Below, piece after piece: positions 58,868 to 64,000 of a DNA stretch of 64,000 nt. The translations under genes and the position numbers were made by a program. The notes under the pieces were generated by a model. That model was not told the DNA's origin and ran no database searches. It saw nothing but the letters and a program-made list of their open reading frames with translations. The stretch lies in the NCBI RefSeq assembly GCF_006438785.1, contig NZ_RCZB01000001.1, positions 1,065,912 to 1,129,911 on the forward strand, given 5' to 3'. The first letter of the stretch is position 1; every line of letters starts with the position of its first letter. Source of the stretch: Rhodanobacter glycinis (GTDB lineage: Bacteria > Pseudomonadota > Gammaproteobacteria > Xanthomonadales > Rhodanobacteraceae).

Positions 58868-59721
58868 GCGCGGTGATCACGGCCAGCGGCCTGAGCAAGC
58901 GGTACAAGTCGTCGCTGGCGCTGGACAACGTCAGTTTCCAGATCGCGCCCGGTCGCATCGTCGGCCTGATCGGCCCCAACGGTGCCGGCAAGACCACCGC
59001 GCTGAAGGCGATACTCGGACTCACCGATTTCACCGGCACGCTCAACGTACTTGGCTTCGATCCGCGCAAGCAACGCGACAAGTTGATGGGCGAGGTCTGC
59101 TTCATCGCCGATGTCGCGGTGCTGCCACGCTGGATCCGCGTACGTGAAGCGGTCGACTTCGTCGCCAATGTGCATCCGCGTTTCGATCGCAAGAAGTGCG
59201 AGGCGTTTCTGGCCCGCACCAAGCTCACGCCCGGCCAGCGCGTGAAACAGATGTCCAAGGGCATGATCGTGCAACTGCACCTGGCCTTGGTGATGGCGAT
59301 CGACGCCAAGCTGCTGATCCTGGACGAGCCTACGCTGGGCCTGGACATCCTCTATCGCAAGCAGTTCTACCAGAACCTGCTGGAAGACTACTTCGACGAG
59401 AACAAGACGATCATCGTGACAACCCATCAAGTCGAGGAAGTCGAACACATCCTCACCGACCTGATGTTCATCCGCGACGGCAAGATCGTGCTGGATGCCG
59501 ACATGGACGCGGTCGGCGAGCGTTTCATCGAAGTGATGGTCAACGCCGATCAGGCCGACGCCGCCCGCCAGCTGAAACCGCTGGACGAACGCCAGGTCTT
59601 CGGCAAGAGCATTTTTCTGTTTGACGGCGCGAACCGCGCGGTGCTGGAGCAGCTGGGCGAAACCCGCCGGCCGTCCATCAGCGACCTGTTCGTCGCCACC
59701 ATGAAGGGAACCTACGCATGA
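58864..59721 (+). CDS. ABC transporter ATP-binding protein
   Basis: A 285-residue ATPase with Walker A GPNGAGKTTALK, a signature-like QMSKGMIVQLHLALVMAI in place of LSGGQ, Walker B LLILDEPTLGLD and switch His in VTTHQVEEVEH. Such signature variants are common in YtrB-like exporters. The start overlaps the gntR stop, and its stop overlaps the permease start. Confidence 0.92.
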   Translation: MSAVITASGLSKRYKSSLALDNVSFQIAPGRIVGLIGPNGAGKTTALKAILGLTDFTGTLNVLGFDPRKQRDKLMGEVCFIADVAVLPRWIRVREAVDFVANVHPRFDRKKCEAFLARTKLTPGQRVKQMSKGMIVQLHLALVMAIDAKLLILDEPTLGLDILYRKQFYQNLLEDYFDENKTIIVTTHQVEEVEHILTDLMFIRDGKIVLDADMDAVGERFIEVMVNADQADAARQLKPLDERQVFGKSIFLFDGANRAVLEQLGETRRPSISDLFVATMKGTYA

Positions 59722-60686
59722 AAACCTTCTACTGGCTTGTAAAGCGCGAATTCTGGGAACACCGGGGCGGCTTTTTCTGGGCCCCGATCATCACCGGCGG
59801 CGTATTTTTGCTGCTGAACATCATGGGCATCATCGCTGCTGAGGTGCTGGGTGCCCAGCACGGTATTCAAATCGGCATGAGCGGCAAGCTGCAGCAAATC
59901 ATTGCCGAAATGGATGCGGGCAATCTTCACAATGTCGGTACGTTTCTTGATCTTGGAATGTACGGAATGACTGCACTGCTTGTGGTGGTTCTTACTTTCG
60001 TAGTGTTTTTTTACTGCGTCGGCGCACTGTTCGATGACCGACGAGATCGCAGCATCCTGTTCTGGAAATCCCTGCCGATTTCCGATAGTAGTACGGTGCT
60101 GTCCAAGGTCGTCAGCGCCACCGTGCTCGCTCCGGTCATTGCGGTAATCGTCGGTATCATCGTGGGCATAGCGCAGTTGCTGATCCTCGCGATCACACTG
60201 TCCTTCCACGGCGTGAATGTGTGGCAGTTGCTCGTGCTGGCCCATCCGTTCCGGGTGATGTTCAACCTGATCGGCTATATCCCTCTGTACGTGCTCTGGG
60301 CCTTGCCCTCGGTGGGCTGGCTACTGCTCTGCTCGGCCTGGGCTCGCAACAAGCCCTTCCTGTGGGCCGTTGCATTACCAATAGCGACCGGCCTGTTGAT
60401 CACCTGGTTCGGCATCATGGGGCTATTCAACCTGCCTGCTTCATGGTTCTGGATGGAAGTCGTCCTGCGCGGTCTGCTTAGTGTGTTTTTTGGGACAGGG
60501 ATTATTCTGGGCAGAGGGAATATGACCTTCTTTGAAAATGGCGCACACGACAATTGGCTAGGCTTCATGGACTTGAATCAGACTTACCAGACACTGGGCT
60601 CCACCAACTTATGGATCGGCGCGCTAATCGGCGTAGGTCTGATTGCCACCGCCATCTGGTTCCGCCGCTGGCGTGACGACAGCTGA
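59718..60686 (+). CDS. ABC transporter permease
   Basis: A 322-residue membrane protein with about six helices, including FFWAPIITGGVFLLLNIMGI and ALLVVVLTFVVFFYCVGALF. It pairs with the ATPase upstream (ATGA overlap). The FDDRRDRSILFWKSLPISDS loop is typical of ABC-2-type permeases near YtrA-family regulators. Likely exports or senses an envelope-active compound. Confidence 0.9.
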   Translation: MKTFYWLVKREFWEHRGGFFWAPIITGGVFLLLNIMGIIAAEVLGAQHGIQIGMSGKLQQIIAEMDAGNLHNVGTFLDLGMYGMTALLVVVLTFVVFFYCVGALFDDRRDRSILFWKSLPISDSSTVLSKVVSATVLAPVIAVIVGIIVGIAQLLILAITLSFHGVNVWQLLVLAHPFRVMFNLIGYIPLYVLWALPSVGWLLLCSAWARNKPFLWAVALPIATGLLITWFGIMGLFNLPASWFWMEVVLRGLLSVFFGTGIILGRGNMTFFENGAHDNWLGFMDLNQTYQTLGSTNLWIGALIGVGLIATAIWFRRWRDDS

Positions 60687-60720
60687 CTTCCGATCGAATT
60701 CTAGATTAAGGAGAACACCC

Positions 60721-61416
60721 ATGAAGCCCATCACTTTCAGTGTGCTCGCACTGGTCCTTCTGCTGCCGCTGGCCGCTTGCGGCCAATCCAAGCAGGCCGA
60801 CTCCCAGCCGGGTGCCTCCGACAACATGGCACAGGCGATAAAGGACGCTGGCGAGAAAACCTCCCCGTCGGGGATTTCCGGAGAAATCCACAAGGCGATG
60901 CAGGATGCCAAGCAGGAGTTGGCCACCAAGAACATCGAGGTGAACAGCGTTCACATCAACGATAACCACCACAACGACAAGGATTCACGCCCCAAGGCCG
61001 AGATCACCCCGCAGGGCGACTTGCTGATCGCAGGCAAGAAGGTGGCGGCCACGCCGGCGCAGCAGACGCTGCTGATGGACTACCGCCAGCAGATCGTCGG
61101 TATCGCCGAAACCGGCATGGACATCGGCGCACAAGGTGCCGACCTGGGCCTCAATGCCGCCAAGGAAGGGGTATGGGGCGCACTCACCGGCAAAAGCGAC
61201 AAGGACATCGAAGCGGCCATCAAGCCCCAAACCGACAAGATCGAGGCCGCCGCTGCCAGGTTGTGCCTGCGGATGCCCGACCTGCTGTCCACCCAGCAGA
61301 AACTCGCTGCGGCGATGCCCGAGTTCAGGCCCTACGCAACCATGCAGCAAAAGGACGTCGATGATTGCGGCAAGGACATGAAGGACAAGGACGGCTCCTT
61401 CGGAAGTCGTCCTTAA
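60721..61416 (+). CDS. Lipoprotein of the DUF2884/YggN type
   Basis: A 231-residue protein with a signal peptide and lipobox PLAAC. The middle (AEITPQGDLLIAGKKVAATP and AQQTLLMDYRQQIVGIAE) resembles DUF2884, the YggN family of unknown function. It lies 34 bases past the permease gene and may belong to the operon; start MKPITFSVLALVLLLPL. Confidence 0.68.
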   Translation: MKPITFSVLALVLLLPLAACGQSKQADSQPGASDNMAQAIKDAGEKTSPSGISGEIHKAMQDAKQELATKNIEVNSVHINDNHHNDKDSRPKAEITPQGDLLIAGKKVAATPAQQTLLMDYRQQIVGIAETGMDIGAQGADLGLNAAKEGVWGALTGKSDKDIEAAIKPQTDKIEAAAARLCLRMPDLLSTQQKLAAAMPEFRPYATMQQKDVDDCGKDMKDKDGSFGSRP

Positions 61417-61458
61417 ATCCGGCTACATGATTTCGCACAATCATGTAAGGAGTGCGCC

Positions 61459-62691
61459 ATGTTTTCTCGTCCCCTCTCCGTCCTTGCCTGCATCATCACA
61501 GCTGGTTGCACAACCTTACCCGCCACACGCCACAACACACACCTGGGCGGCGCAAACCTCGATCGACGCGTGACCAGTTTGATGAGCGCGGCGAAAGTTC
61601 CAGGGCTCGCCGTCGCCATCATCGAAAACGGTCACGTCGTCAGCGTCAAGGCATACGGGATGCGCGACACGGCAAAGCAGCTGCCCCTGACAACCGACAC
61701 GGTCATGTACGCTGCGTCGCTGACCAAGGCTGCGTTTTCGTACGCGACGATGACGCTGGTGGATGACGGCCGCCTCGACCTGGATGCCAGCATCGCCAGC
61801 GACTTGCCCAAGCCGCTTCCGGAGTATGAGAAATACGCGGATCTCGCGGGCGACACCCGATGGAAGGCACTTACTCCCGGCATCCTGCTCAGCCACCGCT
61901 CGGGCTTCGCGAACTTCCGCTTCTGGCAGCCGGGCAAAGACTACGATCCCGAAGGCAAGCTTGCGTTCTATTTCGCCCCGGGGACCCGTTATGCCTATTC
62001 AGGCGAAGGCATCAACCTGGCACAGTTCGTCCTCGAGCACGGCAAGGGCATCGACGTGGAGACGCTGATGCGCGAGCGCCTCTTCACGCCCTTCCGTATG
62101 CCGCGAACCGCCATGACATGGCGCGATGACTTTGCCGACGATCTGGCCATCGGCTACGACGAGAACGGCAAGCCGCTCGGACACAAGCAACGCCAGTCGG
62201 CACGCGCCGCCGGATCGATGGACACCACCATCGGCGATTATGCGAATCTGCTGGCGGCCATGGTGCGCGGCGATGGCCTGAGCGCCGCAACGCACAAACG
62301 CTGGCTGACGCCTGTCGTACGCATTCGCTCCGTGCAACAGTTCCCCACCATCGGTCTGCCCGACTCAAACGACAACGACGGCATCTCGCTTGGCTATGCA
62401 CTCGGCGTTGGCACGTTCACTTCCCCGCAGGGTCCAGCCTTCTTCAAGGGAGGCCACGACGATGGAACGAACAACGTGGCGGTCTGCATCGAGTCGTCAA
62501 GGAACTGCGTGCTGTTGATGAGCAACAGCTCCAACGCGGAATCCATCTTCGCGTACCTGATCGACGATGTCCTCGGCAAGACATGCTTCCCCTGGTACTG
62601 GGAAAACTACATTCCCTATGACCATCCGGAATGGCGTACGGCAAAAGCCGTTGTGAACGAACATCCCGCGTGTTCGCCCCAAAACCACTGA
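61459..62691 (+). CDS. Serine hydrolase, class C beta-lactamase family
   Basis: A 410-residue exported protein with an N-terminal hydrophobic segment and a possible lipoprotein Cys (IITAGC, atypical lipobox). The catalytic S-x-x-K is in YAASLTKAAFSYATMTLVDD, the Tyr motif in RYAYSGEGINLAQFVLEHG. The usual third motif K-T-G is replaced by GGHDDGTNN. So it is likely an esterase, peptidase or D-amino-acid hydrolase of this fold, not a true beta-lactamase. TAAGGAG precedes the ATG. Confidence 0.82.
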   Translation: MFSRPLSVLACIITAGCTTLPATRHNTHLGGANLDRRVTSLMSAAKVPGLAVAIIENGHVVSVKAYGMRDTAKQLPLTTDTVMYAASLTKAAFSYATMTLVDDGRLDLDASIASDLPKPLPEYEKYADLAGDTRWKALTPGILLSHRSGFANFRFWQPGKDYDPEGKLAFYFAPGTRYAYSGEGINLAQFVLEHGKGIDVETLMRERLFTPFRMPRTAMTWRDDFADDLAIGYDENGKPLGHKQRQSARAAGSMDTTIGDYANLLAAMVRGDGLSAATHKRWLTPVVRIRSVQQFPTIGLPDSNDNDGISLGYALGVGTFTSPQGPAFFKGGHDDGTNNVAVCIESSRNCVLLMSNSSNAESIFAYLIDDVLGKTCFPWYWENYIPYDHPEWRTAKAVVNEHPACSPQNH

Positions 62692-62830
62692 CTACTGTCG
62701 TCGGCCAACACGATCAGTCCAGCGCCGTTGTTCCGGTGCAGAACTGGACTCGCCGCCGAGCAATCGGACTTCGCAACGGCCTTGGCAACGAAGTTACAAA
62801 TTCACCATGCCATCCCGCTCCATCGCACAC

Positions 62831-64000
62831 TCAGCCATCGCCGTGAATGCCACCCCTGGTCAACGCCATCGGATCGAGCAGCTTCTTCAGCTCATCCTTC
62901 GACAACCCGGTGGTCTCCAGCGCCACATCCATGATCGGGCGATGTTCCTTGTAAGCCTGCTTGGCGGCAGCTGCACCCTTCTCATAGCCGATCACCGGAT
63001 TCAGCGCAGTGACCAGGATCGGGTTCATCGCCAGCGCCTGATTGACCCGCGCGGTGTTGACCTTGAAACCGGCGATCGACTTGTCGGCCAGCAGCACGCT
63101 GACGTTGCTCAGAATCCCGATCGACTGCAGCAGGTTGTGCGCGATCAGCGGCAGCATCACGTTGAGCTGGAAGTTGCCGGACTGGCCGGCGATGGTGATC
63201 GAGGCGTCGTTGCCGATCACCTGCGCGGCGACCATCGCGGTGGCCTCGGGAATCACCGGGTTGACCTTCCCCGGCATGATCGACGAGCCCGGCTGCAGCG
63301 CTGGCAGTTCGATTTCGCCCAGACCCGCCAACGGGCCGGAGTTCATCCAGCGCAGGTCGTTGGCGATCTTCATCAGCGCCACCGCCAACGTCTTCAGCTG
63401 ACCGGACAGTTCCACCGCGGCATCCTGCGACGCCATCCCCTCGAAATAATTTTCCGCCGACTCGAACTTCACGCCGGTCAGTTTCTTCAACTGTGCCGCC
63501 ATCGCCGGGCCGAACTTAGGATCGGCATTGATGCCGGTGCCGACCGCCGTGCCACCCTGCGGCAACCGGCGCATGCGCTTCAATGAGTCTTCGATGCGTT
63601 CGATCGCCGAACCGATCTGCGCCGCCCAGCCGGACAGCTCCTGACCGAACGTGATCGGCATCGCGTCCATCAGATGGGTGCGGCCGGTCTTGGGCGTGTT
63701 CTTCAACTCGCTCGCGCGCTTGTCGATCGCCTTTTTCAAGTGCTTCAACGCCGGCAACAACTGTTCGCTGGCGGTGAGCGTGGCGCTGACGTGGATCGCG
63801 GTGGGAATCACGTCGTTCGAACTCTGTCCGTAGTTGACGTGATCGTTCGGATGCACCTTGGTACCGCCTTCCACTGCCAGATGCGCGATCACCTCGTTCG
63901 CATTCATGTTGGTGCTGGTGCCCGAGCCGGTCTGGAAGATGTCGATCGGGAACTGCGCATCGTGCTGACCATTCGCCACCGCCAGCGCCGCCTTGCAGAT
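62831..64000 (-). CDS. fumC: Class II fumarate hydratase, 3' part
   Basis: The frame stays open to the window edge, so the N-terminal about 75 residues are missing. Class II fumarase motifs are clear: TGSGTSTNMNANEVIAHLA, HPNDHVNYGQSSNDVIPTA, the diagnostic GSSIMPGKVNPV and the catalytic region GRTHLMDAMPITFGQE. It hydrates fumarate to malate; together with mdh and acnA it supplies the TCA cycle. The stop at 62831 leaves a normal C-terminus. Confidence 0.95.
   Translation of the reverse strand: MCKAALAVANGQHDAQFPIDIFQTGSGTSTNMNANEVIAHLAVEGGTKVHPNDHVNYGQSSNDVIPTAIHVSATLTASEQLLPALKHLKKAIDKRASELKNTPKTGRTHLMDAMPITFGQELSGWAAQIGSAIERIEDSLKRMRRLPQGGTAVGTGINADPKFGPAMAAQLKKLTGVKFESAENYFEGMASQDAAVELSGQLKTLAVALMKIANDLRWMNSGPLAGLGEIELPALQPGSSIMPGKVNPVIPEATAMVAAQVIGNDASITIAGQSGNFQLNVMLPLIAHNLLQSIGILSNVSVLLADKSIAGFKVNTARVNQALAMNPILVTALNPVIGYEKGAAAAKQAYKEHRPIMDVALETTGLSKDELKKLLDPMALTRGGIHGDG

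Noticed and set aside
61459..62691. True class C beta-lactamase (AmpC)
   Set aside because: The KTG motif is absent (HDDGTN instead) and the Tyr motif is YSG rather than YSN or YAN.

Overview
This is a high-GC window with the gene content of a Xanthomonadales-type gammaproteobacterium, most plausibly Rhodanobacter, Dyella or a relative. That placement is inferred from gene content, REP-type palindromes and codon use, not from a search. It holds about 49 protein genes, several cut at the window edges. I found no rRNA or tRNA gene, CRISPR array, intact insertion sequence or prophage.

Layout. 1-5.4 kb: the end of a large AsmA/DUF748 envelope protein, kbl, an rRNA pseudouridine synthase and an OmpA-type porin. 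5.7-15 kb: methylcitrate-cycle genes prpD and prpB-prpC, all on the minus strand. They are separated by a manganese-riboswitch-controlled TerC exporter, a glutathione-transferase relic and a five-gene operon (8.2-12.5 kb) that looks like a divergent functional-amyloid (Fap) secretion system. Its last three genes keep the Pseudomonas order: a C39-like FapD, a FapE-like secreted protein and a FapF-like coiled-coil/beta-barrel channel. Its first gene encodes a Gly/Ser/Asn-rich secreted protein instead of a classical FapC, and a near-consensus sigma-54 promoter lies upstream. 15-25 kb: a frameshifted dicarboxylate symporter, ahpC-ahpF, prpE, a TipAS-type MerR regulator with its operator, mdh, an aminotransferase and two small stress-type proteins.

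26-37.5 kb looks like a polyhydroxybutyrate (PHB) utilisation locus: a lipoprotein 3-hydroxybutyrate-oligomer hydrolase, a secreted PHB depolymerase, a TonB-dependent receptor and a GntP-type 3-hydroxybutyrate permease. They surround a two-component pair of the CrbS/CrbR (MxtR/ErdR) acetate-switch type. With prpE, fadD, mdh, acnA and fumC in the same window, the region is rich in short-chain acyl and C4 acid catabolism. A run of five perfect hairpins follows at 37.4-37.7 kb, then a secreted lipase.

38.7-64 kb is mostly housekeeping: typA, a cysteine-free OxyR-like regulator, acnA, fadD, a PilZ protein, scpA-scpB-rluB (RluB with a long RPQGQGG-type tail), an ArsC-like protein, a methionine-type aminotransferase coupled to an omega-amidase, a LysR/azoR divergent pair, an exported amidohydrolase, a YtrA-type GntR/ABC operon with its own operator, a DUF2884-like lipoprotein, a class C beta-lactamase-fold hydrolase and the 3' part of fumC.

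The most interesting items are the divergent Fap-like operon with its sigma-54 promoter, the PHB locus with its dedicated sensor, the hairpin array, and the cysteine-free OxyR homologue.
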